Shown here one piece after another: positions 30,335-39,991 of a stretch of 64,000 bases of DNA. Each line of letters starts with the position of its first letter. Position 1 is the stretch's first letter. The DNA comes from Psychrobacter frigidicola (GTDB lineage: Bacteria > Pseudomonadota > Gammaproteobacteria > Pseudomonadales > Moraxellaceae): NCBI RefSeq assembly GCF_007997305.1, contig NZ_VORZ01000001.1, forward strand, positions 1,364,001 through 1,428,000, in the 5' to 3' direction. The position numbers and the translations under genes are program-made. The notes under the pieces were generated by a model. It was not told where the DNA came from. It did no database searches and worked only from the letters and a program-made list of their open reading frames with translations.

Positions 30335-32887
30335 ATGACTGACTATAATATTGATAAAGACAACGTTGACATTGAGATCGACACTGAAATTGATACTGAG
30401 ACTGGCGCTGAGAGCGAGATTGATACCGTAAGCGAAGAAAGCGAGTCTGTAACCACAGACGATACCAAGCCGGATACCTACTTACCGCTGCTTGCCCTTA
30501 GAGATGTCGTCGTCTACCCACATATGCAAATTGCGCTATTCGTTGGTCGTGCGCCATCGGTTAAAGCGGTTGAATTGGCACAAGCCAAATATGGCGATAA
30601 AGTACTGGTCGTTGCGCAAAAAGATTCATTAACCGAAGATATTGACCAAGACAACTTGTACCAATATGGTACCGTGTGCCGCATCGTTAGCACCATGCCA
30701 CATGACAGCGATGAAAATTGCATTAAAGTCCTTATCGAAGGTCAATACCGCGCGCGAGTCGATGCATTAGAAGAGCACGACGACGTTTTAATGGCAACCT
30801 TTGAGCGTGCTGACCTTGACGTGCAAATGGATGACAGTCAACAAAAAAACACCATGAAAGCGTTAACTGGCCTTTTTGAAAGTTATGCTGATGCCCGTTT
30901 GCGCAATGCTCGTGAGCTTACTCGCGTGGCCAAACGTATCGACGATTTACTTGAGCTGGTGTATTTCATCTCCACCCGTGTATCGATGGACTTGGATGTT
31001 AAACAGTCGTTTTTGGAAAAAGACGATCTTAAAGCACACATTAATACGTTGACTGAATACTTAGTTAAACAAAGCGCTGAGCAAAATATCGAACAAGATA
31101 TTCAAGATGCGGTCCGTCAGCAGATGGAAGACAATCAGCGCGAATACTTCTTAAATGAAAAAATGAAAGCCATTAAGAATGAGCTGTCAGATATGAATGA
31201 CGGTGCATTTGATAGCGATGACGATGTCGGTGAGCTTGAGCAGCGCCTTGAAGATGCTGACTTGCCAGAAGATGTGCGCAAAAAAGCCGATCAAGAAATG
31301 AAAAAGCTCAAAATGATGCCACCAGCGTCTTCTGAGTCTTCAGTCGTCCGCAATTATATTGAGTGGATTTTAGACACGCCGTGGAACGCAACGACTAAAG
31401 TATCGATTAATCTAGATAAAGCAAAAACCATCTTGGATGAAGACCATTATGGCTTGCAAGATGTGAAAGACCGCATCTTAGAATACTTAGCGGTTCAGTC
31501 ACGCGTGAAAAAACTTCGTGGCCCGATTCTATGCCTCGTCGGTCCTCCTGGTGTTGGTAAAACCTCTCTTGGTGAATCAATCGCACGCGCAACGGGTCGT
31601 AAGTTTGTGCGTATGGCGCTTGGTGGTGTCCGTGACGAAGCTGAGATTCGTGGTCACCGCCGTACTTATATCGGTGCTATGCCTGGTAAAATCGTGCAGT
31701 CACTGGCAAAAGTTGAGGTTAAAAACCCGCTATTCTTGTTAGATGAAATTGATAAAATGGCGCAAGACTTCCGTGGTGATCCGGCATCAGCATTATTAGA
31801 AGTATTAGATCCGTCACAAAACCATAGCTTTAACGACCATTATCTAGATATGGATCTGGATTTATCGCAAGTGATGTTTATCTGTACTGCTAATAGTATG
31901 GATATTCCAGCAGCGCTTCTTGACCGGATGGAAGTTATTCGTCTACCGGGTTATACCGAAGCAGAAAAAGTCAGTATCGCGAAGAAATATCTGGTGCCAA
32001 AAGCCATTAAGAATAATGGTTTAAAAGAAGGCGAAATTGAGATTGTTGAAGCGGCATTGCATAGCATCGTGCAGAGTTACACCCGTGAAGCCGGCGTGCG
32101 TAACCTTGAGCGTGAAGTCAATAAAATCTGCCGTAAAGTCGTTCGCGGCTCGGTTGAAGCTCATGGCGCACGCGCACCGAAAAAAGATGAGCGTCAGCTG
32201 GTCGTCGTTGATGATACGAATATTGACGACTATCTCGGTGTGCATCAGTATGACTATGGGCTTGCCGAAGAAGAGCCTGAGGTTGGTCGCATTACTGGAT
32301 TGGCATGGACTCAAGTGGGCGGCGAGCTGCTGACTATTGAAGCTGTGGCTATGAAAGGCAAAGGCGAGCTTATCTTCACCGGCTCCCTAGGCGATGTCAT
32401 GAAAGAGTCTATTCGCGCAGCGATGAGCGTGGTTCGGGCGCGTGGTGACAGCTTGGGTATCGATTATGAAACCTTTAAAACGACCGATGTCCACGTCCAC
32501 ATGCCAGAAGGTGCCACACCAAAAGATGGTCCATCTGCTGGTGGCGCACTAACGACAGCATTAGTCTCAGCCATGACGGGCATTGCCATTCGCCCAGAGA
32601 TTGCTATGACTGGTGAGATTACCTTACGCGGTAAAATCCTGCGCATCGGTGGTCTTAAAGAGAAACTCTTAGCAGCGCATCGCGGTGGTATCAAGCATGT
32701 CTTGATTCCAGCGACCAACGAGCGTGATTTGGCTGATATTCCGGATAACGTAAAAGCTGGCCTGACCATTCAGCCAGTAGCAACGATTGATGAGATATTA
32801 AAAGTGGCCTTGGTCAGTATGCCAAAGCCACTAAAGCCCGCTAAAGTTACGGTTGATAAAACCAAAGGCAAAGTCTTACATAACTAA
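30335..32887 (+). CDS. lon: ATP-dependent protease Lon
   Basis: 850 residues from the ATG at 30335. Cytoplasmic AAA+ serine protease that degrades misfolded and regulatory proteins. Order: an acidic Asp/Glu/Ile/Thr-rich leader of about 45 residues, the N-terminal substrate-binding domain (LPLLALRDVVVYPHMQIALFVGR), the AAA+ module with Walker A GPPGVGKTS and Walker B FLLDEIDK, and the protease domain with the nucleophile Ser in PKDGPSAGGA and the Lys in GGLKEKLLAAHRGG. I prefer 30335 to an ATG at 30284: 30335 has AAGGAA upstream, while 30284 has none and would almost coincide with the transcript start of the sigma-32-like promoter. The acidic leader is longer than in E. coli Lon. Confidence 0.95.
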   Translation: MTDYNIDKDNVDIEIDTEIDTETGAESEIDTVSEESESVTTDDTKPDTYLPLLALRDVVVYPHMQIALFVGRAPSVKAVELAQAKYGDKVLVVAQKDSLTEDIDQDNLYQYGTVCRIVSTMPHDSDENCIKVLIEGQYRARVDALEEHDDVLMATFERADLDVQMDDSQQKNTMKALTGLFESYADARLRNARELTRVAKRIDDLLELVYFISTRVSMDLDVKQSFLEKDDLKAHINTLTEYLVKQSAEQNIEQDIQDAVRQQMEDNQREYFLNEKMKAIKNELSDMNDGAFDSDDDVGELEQRLEDADLPEDVRKKADQEMKKLKMMPPASSESSVVRNYIEWILDTPWNATTKVSINLDKAKTILDEDHYGLQDVKDRILEYLAVQSRVKKLRGPILCLVGPPGVGKTSLGESIARATGRKFVRMALGGVRDEAEIRGHRRTYIGAMPGKIVQSLAKVEVKNPLFLLDEIDKMAQDFRGDPASALLEVLDPSQNHSFNDHYLDMDLDLSQVMFICTANSMDIPAALLDRMEVIRLPGYTEAEKVSIAKKYLVPKAIKNNGLKEGEIEIVEAALHSIVQSYTREAGVRNLEREVNKICRKVVRGSVEAHGARAPKKDERQLVVVDDTNIDDYLGVHQYDYGLAEEEPEVGRITGLAWTQVGGELLTIEAVAMKGKGELIFTGSLGDVMKESIRAAMSVVRARGDSLGIDYETFKTTDVHVHMPEGATPKDGPSAGGALTTALVSAMTGIAIRPEIAMTGEITLRGKILRIGGLKEKLLAAHRGGIKHVLIPATNERDLADIPDNVKAGLTIQPVATIDEILKVALVSMPKPLKPAKVTVDKTKGKVLHN

Positions 32888-32933
32888 GCTAAGCGCTAAT
32901 CAATAGCGTCTGAATAAAACCATAAGTTAATCA

Positions 32934-32967
32934 AAGCCGTTCACTATTATAGTGGGCGGCTTTTTTG
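32934..32967 (+). terminator. Rho-independent terminator of lon
   Basis: A 12-bp stem (AAGCCGTTCACT / AGTGGGCGGCTT) with mismatched or wobble pairs in the middle, a 5-nt loop and a T run, about 50 bp past the stop. Confidence 0.88.
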
Positions 32968-33044
32968 TGCGGTAAATAATTCTATAGTCGTGCTCATTAA
33001 GTGACTGTGCTATATTTTAGACAAATGTTTGTTTGGTGAAAAAT

Positions 33045-34136
33045 ATGACTTCATATCGTTTAACTATCCCATTCCTGATTATGAGCTTACTGCCTTCAGT
33101 CGTTTTGCTTGGTTGTCAGACAACTGAAGGTAATCAGATTAAACCCCTAACTGTTGAAAGTTCGGCTTTAGTAAACGATAAAGAGATGGAAGCGCTGATT
33201 GAGCGAATCTATAGCGAACCAAATGAACATATAAGATCATGGAAATTACCAGAGCTTCCGGTAAGCACGCTCAACCGTTATGACTGGCAATTGATTGAAT
33301 GGCTAGATAAAACAGGCAGAATTATTAACCTTGATGCTGAACGACCAGTACTAATGGATGTGCGACCAAGCAACTTGATATTTGACTATGATTGTCAGCG
33401 TTATCGTGTCGACCATAGCGATTACAATGATTATAAGTACAGCCCTTATCTTGTCTCTACCCTTACTCCGCCTTCTTGTTTAACAACCCCTGTACCATCA
33501 TCAAGCCATTCACTTTCATCAGAGCAGAAACAACAGCGCTACAAAATAGTTGAGAACTTAACAGCACTATTCCCTCGTTACGGTAGAGGGAGTTTTAGCT
33601 TCCAGCTGATATCACAAAAACCGTCAACCTATCAACTGGTCTTAAAAGCTCAAGATGATACGCTGACTTTTAAAGGTAGTGTAAAAACGATAAAGCCAAC
33701 GTCTGGATTACCTATTACCAAAGAATTTCTTGAGAGTCATAAATGGCGACTCGTAAGCGCTATTAACAGTAATCAGCAGCCCATTACTGAGCTTAACTAT
33801 CGTGGCATTCCAATTTATAGTGGTTTTTATACTAGTAATGAGCGCAGCAATGCTGGCTTTAGCGCCAACTGTAATGGTGTTGGTGGACCGTATATTTTGA
33901 CGCCTGACCATATATTGTTAATTGGTTCTGGCGCACAGTCAATGATGGGCTGTGGTCCAAAGCGTGAGGCGGCAGAAGATAAGATTAGAGAGGTCGAACA
34001 ACTGAGCCGTGGCCAGCTATCGCTTAAACAGTATCCAGACAGTGATGAAAGTGTTGCTAAGATTCCTTATTACCTACTCACTCAAAAGCTTGATTCAGGT
34101 GACACTTTAATTTGGAAGAATGAGAAAAAAGAGTAA
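33045..34136 (+). CDS. META/HslJ-like lipoprotein, first of a tandem pair
   Basis: 363 residues from the ATG at 33045 (GGTGA ribosome site). The lipoprotein signal ends in VVLLGC, so it is lipid-anchored, probably at the outer membrane. Two segments look like META/HslJ domains: one near residue 85 (YDWQLIEWLDKTGRI ... DYDCQRYRVD), and one from about 230 (HKWRLVSAINSNQQPITEL ... SANCNGVGGPYILTPD ... MMGCGPKREAAEDK). The second has the family pattern of a Cys-Asn motif, a Gly-Gly-Tyr strand and a late M-x-C-G. HslJ-type proteins are linked to stress and antibiotic tolerance, but the function here is unknown. A paralogue follows 36 bp downstream. Confidence 0.72.
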   Translation: MTSYRLTIPFLIMSLLPSVVLLGCQTTEGNQIKPLTVESSALVNDKEMEALIERIYSEPNEHIRSWKLPELPVSTLNRYDWQLIEWLDKTGRIINLDAERPVLMDVRPSNLIFDYDCQRYRVDHSDYNDYKYSPYLVSTLTPPSCLTTPVPSSSHSLSSEQKQQRYKIVENLTALFPRYGRGSFSFQLISQKPSTYQLVLKAQDDTLTFKGSVKTIKPTSGLPITKEFLESHKWRLVSAINSNQQPITELNYRGIPIYSGFYTSNERSNAGFSANCNGVGGPYILTPDHILLIGSGAQSMMGCGPKREAAEDKIREVEQLSRGQLSLKQYPDSDESVAKIPYYLLTQKLDSGDTLIWKNEKKE

Positions 34137-34172
34137 CGCTAAGCTTTTTATAATCATTTTGAGAGGTTTGTT

Positions 34173-35336
34173 ATGACAATTTTAAATAGCTCTATTCTCC
34201 CGATTATTTTTATAAGTTTGTTTGGGGTGGTTGGTTTGGTAGGCTGTCAGTCCGCTCCTATCAAAAGCTCAAAGCCGCCACCCACAGTCAATATTCCGAC
34301 TATGGATACGCCTGCCCCTACTAAAGAGATTGTCGTAAAAGAAGCTCAAGTGATTCAATGGGCTAATGGGTATGACTGGCAGTTACAACAAGTCGTTGAT
34401 GCTCAAGGCAATACTATTACCATACCCACTTCGCCACCTATAAAGCTTGAGGTAGCGCCTGATATTATTAATTTATATCAAGGCTGTCAAAATTATAGCC
34501 TTGAATTCATGACATTATTAGCGCCACCTTTTCCCTATCATACCTCTGGTACTCCTCAACCGCAGTCGGACTGTATAGAGAGTGGTTCCGATAATGTTAT
34601 TAACAATAGTGGCAGTATTATAGAAACATTATTTCCTAAATATCCGTATTTTAACTTTAATATTCAATTGATATCGCAAGCTCAACCTACGAAGACTACC
34701 CAAACTGCGCCCAAACGACTGGCGCTTGTTATCGAACATGGCAATACCTTTATCTTTCAAGGGACGCCCAAAATTCTGCCCAAACCGGCTGGACTACCCA
34801 TTACCGATGAGCTATTGGCGGATTATCAATGGCGACTTGTTAATGCTGTGAAGAATAAATATGACAACAATGGGAAATTAGTGTCGAAAGCCCTGATCAG
34901 TGATTTTTACCACCCCGACTTTCCGATTTCGCTGAGCTTCCCTGACTATAATAACAATCAGTATGCTTCTTTTTATTCAAACTGTAATTATGGTGTTGGT
35001 GGAAGTTATGCCTTATTGGAAGATAACACCCTACTGGTGGGCAGGGGTGCTCAAACTGCGATGAGCTGTGGTTTAAATGGTGATAGAGTTGAGGCAAGAC
35101 TCTCCAAGCTGATGACCCGTAGTAAAAGTCAGCTAACTTTAAGTCTGCAACCTGCAAAACCAGCGTTAGAAACCCAAGCTGACTTTCCACACTACAACTT
35201 ACTACAAACGATGGAGACGGGCGAAACCTTATTATGGCAAAACGAGCCTATCCCCACACCTAAGCCTTATCCTAATTCAAGTTTGAATAGTGACTTAGTA
35301 GATAAGGTTGAAACAGAAGCTGCAAATACTGACTAA
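34173..35336 (+). CDS. META/HslJ-like lipoprotein, second of a tandem pair
   Basis: 387 residues with lipobox VGLVGC and a Pro/Thr-rich linker after the lipidated Cys. It shares the layout of the upstream gene: YDWQLQQVVDAQGN and CQNYSLEF near residue 75, then GLPITDELLADYQWRLVNA, SNCNYGVGGSYALLED and TAMSCGLNGDRVEARLS. The two are clear but divergent paralogues from a tandem duplication. The C-terminus carries an extra Pro/Ser/Asn-rich tail. A GAGAGG ribosome site precedes the ATG, and the 36-bp spacing suggests one transcript. Confidence 0.72.
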   Translation: MTILNSSILPIIFISLFGVVGLVGCQSAPIKSSKPPPTVNIPTMDTPAPTKEIVVKEAQVIQWANGYDWQLQQVVDAQGNTITIPTSPPIKLEVAPDIINLYQGCQNYSLEFMTLLAPPFPYHTSGTPQPQSDCIESGSDNVINNSGSIIETLFPKYPYFNFNIQLISQAQPTKTTQTAPKRLALVIEHGNTFIFQGTPKILPKPAGLPITDELLADYQWRLVNAVKNKYDNNGKLVSKALISDFYHPDFPISLSFPDYNNNQYASFYSNCNYGVGGSYALLEDNTLLVGRGAQTAMSCGLNGDRVEARLSKLMTRSKSQLTLSLQPAKPALETQADFPHYNLLQTMETGETLLWQNEPIPTPKPYPNSSLNSDLVDKVETEAANTD

Positions 35337-35396
35337 AATTTTTGTGATACTAATCCCAAAAAAATTAACTTTATAGAGAATAGAAACATAACCAAT

Positions 35397-35428
35397 AAAA
35401 AGGCCAAGCAATCAATACTCGGCCTTTT
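35397..35428. terminator. Terminator between the META pair and the PliG-like gene
   Basis: An 8-bp stem (AAAAGGCC / GGCCTTTT, 15-nt loop) lying between convergent genes. The T run is stronger on the minus strand, so it best serves the 35457-35879 gene, but it could act both ways. Confidence 0.7.
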
Positions 35429-35456
35429 AAGTCACGAATTAAATGCTAAAAACCAG

Positions 35457-35879
35457 CTATTTAACAGTTACCGTCATATAGTAAGGCTTAGGCGTGTTAC
35501 CTTCACGAGCTTGATTGCGCGGCTGTAATACACGAATCGTATGCTCGCCTGTTTTATCAAGTGTGACCGTTTGATTGCTTAAATCTGGTGAATTAGCACC
35601 ATAAAGTATAGGATATAAGTCATCATTGCCAACGATAGTAGCGCTTATACTTTGACCTTTTTTGGCATAGATTTGGTATTCACAATAGTTACTTCCTTTA
35701 ATAGCACCCGCTCGGCTCACATCATAGCTGCCCTTTGCCATGCGCAATTCTTTGACACCGCAATCTGCTGTGTAATGCATGTCACCACTTTGGCTAGCAG
35801 CTGAGGCGGTAGTCATACCTGTACCTATCATGCCCACAAGTAGCGCAGTTGATCCTGCTAATTTAATCAATGTTTTCAT
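35457..35879 (-). CDS. Exported PliG-like protein (possible g-type lysozyme inhibitor)
   Basis: 140 residues: signal peptide (LAGSTALLVGMIGTGMTTASA, cleavage near 28) and a small beta-rich domain. The segments AGAIKGSNYCEYQIYAKKGQ and GEHTIRVLQPRNQAREGN recall the KGTIKGY...Y.L.AKAGQ and YTIRVYMMRNAARR pattern of periplasmic g-type lysozyme inhibitors (PliG). Two cysteines (C40 and C66) could form a disulfide. The resemblance is modest, and other small secreted beta-sandwich proteins share it. It should be periplasmic. It is divergent from sodC. Confidence 0.55.
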   Translation of the reverse strand: MKTLIKLAGSTALLVGMIGTGMTTASAASQSGDMHYTADCGVKELRMAKGSYDVSRAGAIKGSNYCEYQIYAKKGQSISATIVGNDDLYPILYGANSPDLSNQTVTLDKTGEHTIRVLQPRNQAREGNTPKPYYMTVTVK

Positions 35880-36318
35880 ATTAATCCCTTATAGTAGTTA
35901 TAGAGAATAGTCGTTATACATAAGCTATTTCTATTGAAAGTTATATATTATTATTGATAGTTCGCATTTCTTATAATGCACTATTTTGCCTCACGACTAG
36001 TCATTTGACCATTTCATTTCGTGAGCTTTTCTTAAGCGTTTGTTAAGGGCTCTCTTTCTATACTATAGATGATGTGTTATCAGCAGCTTACATATATTAA
36101 CGCTTTGTTGCGCATCTAATGAATATCTATTATCTGCGCTTGGCTATACTGGTTGCAATCTTAAGGAAAGAACATAGCGAATTTAGATATAGCTATATTC
36201 ATAAACTATATTAATAGATTAAATCAGATACGTTGATGCCTTAATATACATTGAATGATAATTAAGAAATCTAAATATAACCGTTAACGATAACGGCAAC
36301 TTATTAATGGAGATAACA
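35880..36318. other. Divergent promoter region between the PliG-like gene and sodC
   Basis: About 440 bp without a gene. It holds both promoters, a short CTTAA/TTAAG dyad near 36030, and the inverted repeat at 36281-36296 just before sodC. Confidence 0.45.
36281..36296. promoter_or_regulatory. Inverted repeat just upstream of sodC
   Basis: A perfect 6-bp dyad CCGTTA-ACGA-TAACGG, 22 bp before the sodC start codon. Its position would suit an operator or a leader hairpin near the ribosome site; no known regulator matches it. Confidence 0.4.
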
Positions 36319-36876
36319 ATGAAAAAGATGATGCTTGCGAGTGCCTTATTATGTGGTTCTGCTTTAGCAATGACCGGTTGCCAAAGTACCGAAGGACAGC
36401 TAAAAACAGGTAATCCGCTCAATCAGCCGGTACTAAAATCTACGCTAAAAGCAGTTGATGGTAGCAATCAAGAAGTCGGTCAAATCTTCTTACGTCCTGT
36501 CGATGGCGGTGTGCAAGTATATGGTAAGCTTATGAATATGACGCCAGGATCAACGGTTGCACTGCATATTCATGAAACAGGCAGCTGCGCCGATATGGGT
36601 AAAGCAGCCGGTGGTCACTTTAATCCAGACAACAAACCCCATGCTCATCCAGATGATATGAATGGTCATGCCGGTGACTTACCAAACTTAACCGCTAATG
36701 ATAATGGTGTTGCAACCATCAACTATGTAAATAAGAAAATCTCTGCTGCAGAAGCGGGTAAATACAGCGTTTATCGTCGCGCCTTTATCGTTCATGCCAG
36801 TGCGGATGACTATACCAGCCAGCCAGCAGGCGCGTCAGGTGACCGTATTGCTTGTGGTATCATTGAAAAGAACTAA
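36319..36876 (+). CDS. sodC: Cu/Zn superoxide dismutase, lipoprotein form
   Basis: 185 residues from the ATG at 36319 (GGAG upstream, overlapping an earlier in-frame ATG). It dismutates superoxide in the cell envelope. The signal peptide ends in a lipobox-like AMTGC, so the enzyme is probably lipid-anchored. Metal ligands are visible: HIHETGSC (copper His pair and the disulfide Cys), GGHFNP, HAHPDDMNGHAGDLPN (zinc/bridging His and Asp), IVHASAD (copper His), and the second disulfide Cys in GDRIACGII. Convergent with topA, sharing a bidirectional terminator. Confidence 0.95.
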   Translation: MKKMMLASALLCGSALAMTGCQSTEGQLKTGNPLNQPVLKSTLKAVDGSNQEVGQIFLRPVDGGVQVYGKLMNMTPGSTVALHIHETGSCADMGKAAGGHFNPDNKPHAHPDDMNGHAGDLPNLTANDNGVATINYVNKKISAAEAGKYSVYRRAFIVHASADDYTSQPAGASGDRIACGIIEKN

Positions 36877-36910
36877 TAATCTGTACCAATAATATTGAAT
36901 TTGGCCAATA

Positions 36911-36942
36911 AAAAAACCTCTTAAGATATAAGAGGTTTTTTT
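36911..36942. terminator. Bidirectional terminator between sodC and topA
   Basis: A 13-bp stem (AAAAAACCTCTTA / TAAGAGGTTTTTT, 5-nt loop) between converging genes, with A and T runs on both flanks. Confidence 0.88.
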
Positions 36943-36981
36943 ATTGGTCGCTTGTTTAAGTCGAATTGAAGAATAGTTTTA

Positions 36982-39654
36982 TTACTCTTCAACCCATTCA
37001 CCTTTACGCCAGTACACTCCCCAACGCGAGGCTTTACCATTTTTCTCAGAGCCAATATATTGCTCTTTTTTCTTACGTGACCAACGCAAGATAGTTGGGT
37101 TGCCTTCAGGGTCTTCATCTGGCCCCTCAAACAGATACTGGAACTTATCTTCCATCTGATTTTTGATAGCCCGTAGCTCAGCCAGTTTAGGCGCACGTGT
37201 CTCACGGACTTTGGGGAACTTAGACGCTGCTAAGAACATGCCAGCTGCTCCTTCACGTAGGATAAAGTAATCCTCATGCTTAACTGATTTTAGCTCCGGC
37301 ATGTGTATGGGATCCATACGGGGCGGCGCAGCCTCGCCGGTTTTGAGTACTTTACGCGTGTTATCACATTTTTGACAAGCAAAGTAAGGGCCAAAGCGAC
37401 CAGTCTTAAGCTCCATCTGTCCATCGCACTTGTTACAGTCGATGGTTGGCGAGTCAGAGCCCGGAACTTCAAATTTACCTTCTTCTAAGATATAACCATC
37501 ACAATCAGGATTATTACCACAAACATGCAGCTTAAGGCCACCGTCAACGATATACCCATTCATTGCCGTACCGCATTTTGGGCAACGCTTTTTCTCCATC
37601 AAATCTCTGACTTCAGCTGCTTCGTCATCCCCTTCCGCCTCATCAAGATTAGCAAAAGCTTCGACTGGCATGAGGTTTTTTGTACCTTTACATCGCTCTT
37701 TCGGTGGTAAGTTATAACCGGTACAGCCTAGAAATACCCCAGTTGAGCCAGTACGTAGCTGCATTGGACGATCACACAAGTCACAATGGACATCAGGTAC
37801 ATCAGTTGGATCATTGGGACGCATGCCATCTTTATCTTTAGCATGCTCAAGCTTAACTTTAAAGTCACCATAGAAGTTATCTAGAACATCTTTCCAGTCT
37901 TTTTCGCCTTCAGCGACGTCATCCAGCTTGTCTTCTAACGCGGCAGTAAAGGTATAATCCATCAAGTCTGGGAAGCTAGCTGTCAGCCTGTCGGTGACAA
38001 TATCACCCATTTTTTCAGCAAATAAGCGCTTATTCTCTAACTTCACATAACCGCGATCTTGAATAGTTGAGATGATTGAGGCATAAGTTGATGGACGACC
38101 GATACCTTTTTTCTCCATCTCTTTAACCAAACTCGCTTCAGTATAACGCGGAGCAGGTTTAGTAAAGTGTTGGCTCGGATCTAGCTTGTCTAAAATAAGC
38201 TCATCGCCTTTTTTAACATCAGGTAACAAGCTATCGTCCGTTTTTGCGGGCGCTTGTACTCTAGTATAACCATCGAAGGTCATTGTACGACCGCGAGCTT
38301 TTAACTCAACATCATCGGCAGTTACGAATAAATTCACCGATAGATATTTTGCTGGGGGCATCTGACAAGCGACAAATTGCCGCCAAATCAGCTCATAAAG
38401 ACGAATAGCATCACGCTCCACTCCTTTCATCTGAGTCGATTTCATATTGACGTCAGACGGACGGATAGCCTCATGCGCTTCTTGTGCGTTTTGTTTGTTA
38501 CCGTAGAAGTTCGGCTTTTCTGGCACATATTTAGCACCAAAACTGTCCTCTAGATAGCCACGAACTGCCGCCAATGCATCACCAGATAAAAAGGTGGAAT
38601 CGGTACGCATATAAGTAATATGACCCGCTTCATATAGACGTTGCGCCAAAATCATAGTTTTCTTTACCGAAAAACCCAAACGTGTACTGGCTGCTTGTTG
38701 CAAAGTCGAGGTGATATAGGGCGCACTTGGTTTTGATTGAGTCGGCTTTTCTTCACGCTCTTTGACCAGATAGCTGGCTGATTTTAGAACGTCCAAAACT
38801 TTATCAGTTTGCTCTTTATTAACCAGCTTAAGCGTTTTACCGCCTTGTTTGGTTGCCTCTAGGCGAATACCTATTTGCTCGGCGGCTTTTGTGCCAGCGG
38901 CGATATGAGTATCTGCAAAAATCTGCCAGTATTCTTCAGGAATAAAAGCACGGATTTCATGTTCACGCTCAACTACCAAACGCATAGCAACCGACTGTAC
39001 ACGGCCTGCAGACAGACCACGAGCAACCTTTTGCCAAAGTAGTGGCGACACCATAAAGCCAACAACACGGTCTAAAAAGCGCCGGGCTTGTTGCGCATTA
39101 ACGCGGTCAATATCCAGTTTGGAGGGTTGCTTAAAGGCATTTTGAATGGCAGTTTTGGTAATCTCGTTAAAGACTACACGCTCATATTTGCTGTCTGGGC
39201 CGCCAATCACTTCTTTGAGATGCCACGCGATTGCCTCCCCCTCTCTATCCATATCCGTTGCCAGATAGATTTTATCCGCATCTTTAGCTAAAGCTTTTAG
39301 CTCTTTAATAACTTTAGTTTTATTCGGTAGCACTTCATAGACGGCAGCCCAATCATGCTCAGGGTCGACACCCATACGCCGCACTAAGGCTTGCTGCGTT
39401 TTCTCTTCTTTAGTTAAAGTCTCATCTTTTTTAGTGCTGGTCGCTTTCTTGGCACCTTTACTTGCGCCCACCGGTAAATCTCGCACATGCCCAATACTGG
39501 AGCGTACGATAAAATCATTACCAAGGTATTTATTAATCGTTTTTGCCTTGGCAGGTGATTCGACAATCACCAACGATTTACCATTGGAGCTTGAGCTAGC
39601 GGCCGCAGAGTCAGCAGCAGGAGTTGAGCTTTTTTTACTTGTGGTTTTTGCCAT
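36982..39654 (-). CDS. topA: DNA topoisomerase I
   Basis: 890 residues from the ATG at 39654. Type IA topoisomerase that relaxes negative supercoils. The Toprim domain starts at [15 protein letters not shown]; the catalytic Tyr is in [13 protein letters not shown]. The C-terminal part carries cysteine-rich zinc-ribbon repeats ([42 protein letters not shown]). A short Ser/Ala-rich leader precedes the Toprim domain. An ATG five codons upstream (39669) is the alternative start; the chosen one has a GGTG spaced about 9 nt. Convergent with sodC. Confidence 0.95.
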   Translation of the reverse strand: MAKTTSKKSSTPAADSAAASSSSNGKSLVIVESPAKAKTINKYLGNDFIVRSSIGHVRDLPVGASKGAKKATSTKKDETLTKEEKTQQALVRRMGVDPEHDWAAVYEVLPNKTKVIKELKALAKDADKIYLATDMDREGEAIAWHLKEVIGGPDSKYERVVFNEITKTAIQNAFKQPSKLDIDRVNAQQARRFLDRVVGFMVSPLLWQKVARGLSAGRVQSVAMRLVVEREHEIRAFIPEEYWQIFADTHIAAGTKAAEQIGIRLEATKQGGKTLKLVNKEQTDKVLDVLKSASYLVKEREEKPTQSKPSAPYITSTLQQAASTRLGFSVKKTMILAQRLYEAGHITYMRTDSTFLSGDALAAVRGYLEDSFGAKYVPEKPNFYGNKQNAQEAHEAIRPSDVNMKSTQMKGVERDAIRLYELIWRQFVACQMPPAKYLSVNLFVTADDVELKARGRTMTFDGYTRVQAPAKTDDSLLPDVKKGDELILDKLDPSQHFTKPAPRYTEASLVKEMEKKGIGRPSTYASIISTIQDRGYVKLENKRLFAEKMGDIVTDRLTASFPDLMDYTFTAALEDKLDDVAEGEKDWKDVLDNFYGDFKVKLEHAKDKDGMRPNDPTDVPDVHCDLCDRPMQLRTGSTGVFLGCTGYNLPPKERCKGTKNLMPVEAFANLDEAEGDDEAAEVRDLMEKKRCPKCGTAMNGYIVDGGLKLHVCGNNPDCDGYILEEGKFEVPGSDSPTIDCNKCDGQMELKTGRFGPYFACQKCDNTRKVLKTGEAAPPRMDPIHMPELKSVKHEDYFILREGAAGMFLAASKFPKVRETRAPKLAELRAIKNQMEDKFQYLFEGPDEDPEGNPTILRWSRKKKEQYIGSEKNGKASRWGVYWRKGEWVEE

Positions 39655-39991
39655 GTTTGACGACACCATATAAATGGATTAAAGATAAATAAAATTTAAC
39701 AGCGTTGCCATTTGTTGTCGCTAATTTATTTATTATAACGGCAGCTGCCAATAAAAGTGGTCTTAAAAAAACAATAACTATTCTATAATAGTAGAATAAT
39801 TAAAAAATAGCGGTAAACTTAGCAAGACGTTACACTGCTAGGAGTTGAGATGTCAACCGTAAATAAATATGGATGCCGCAAGATAGGATCCGATAATCTA
39901 ATAAAGGCATCCTAAATAGAAGCTTATCTTTTTTTAAAAACATACTATCAAGTTTTATTTTTACAACTACGTTATGATTAGCTCACTATAC
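39655..39991. other. topA upstream region
   Basis: About 340 bp without an established gene. It holds the topA promoter and, on the plus strand, a TAGGAG-led 21-codon frame (39850-39915) overlapping a 7-bp inverted repeat (GGATGCC 39871-39877, GGCATCC 39906-39912). Confidence 0.4.
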
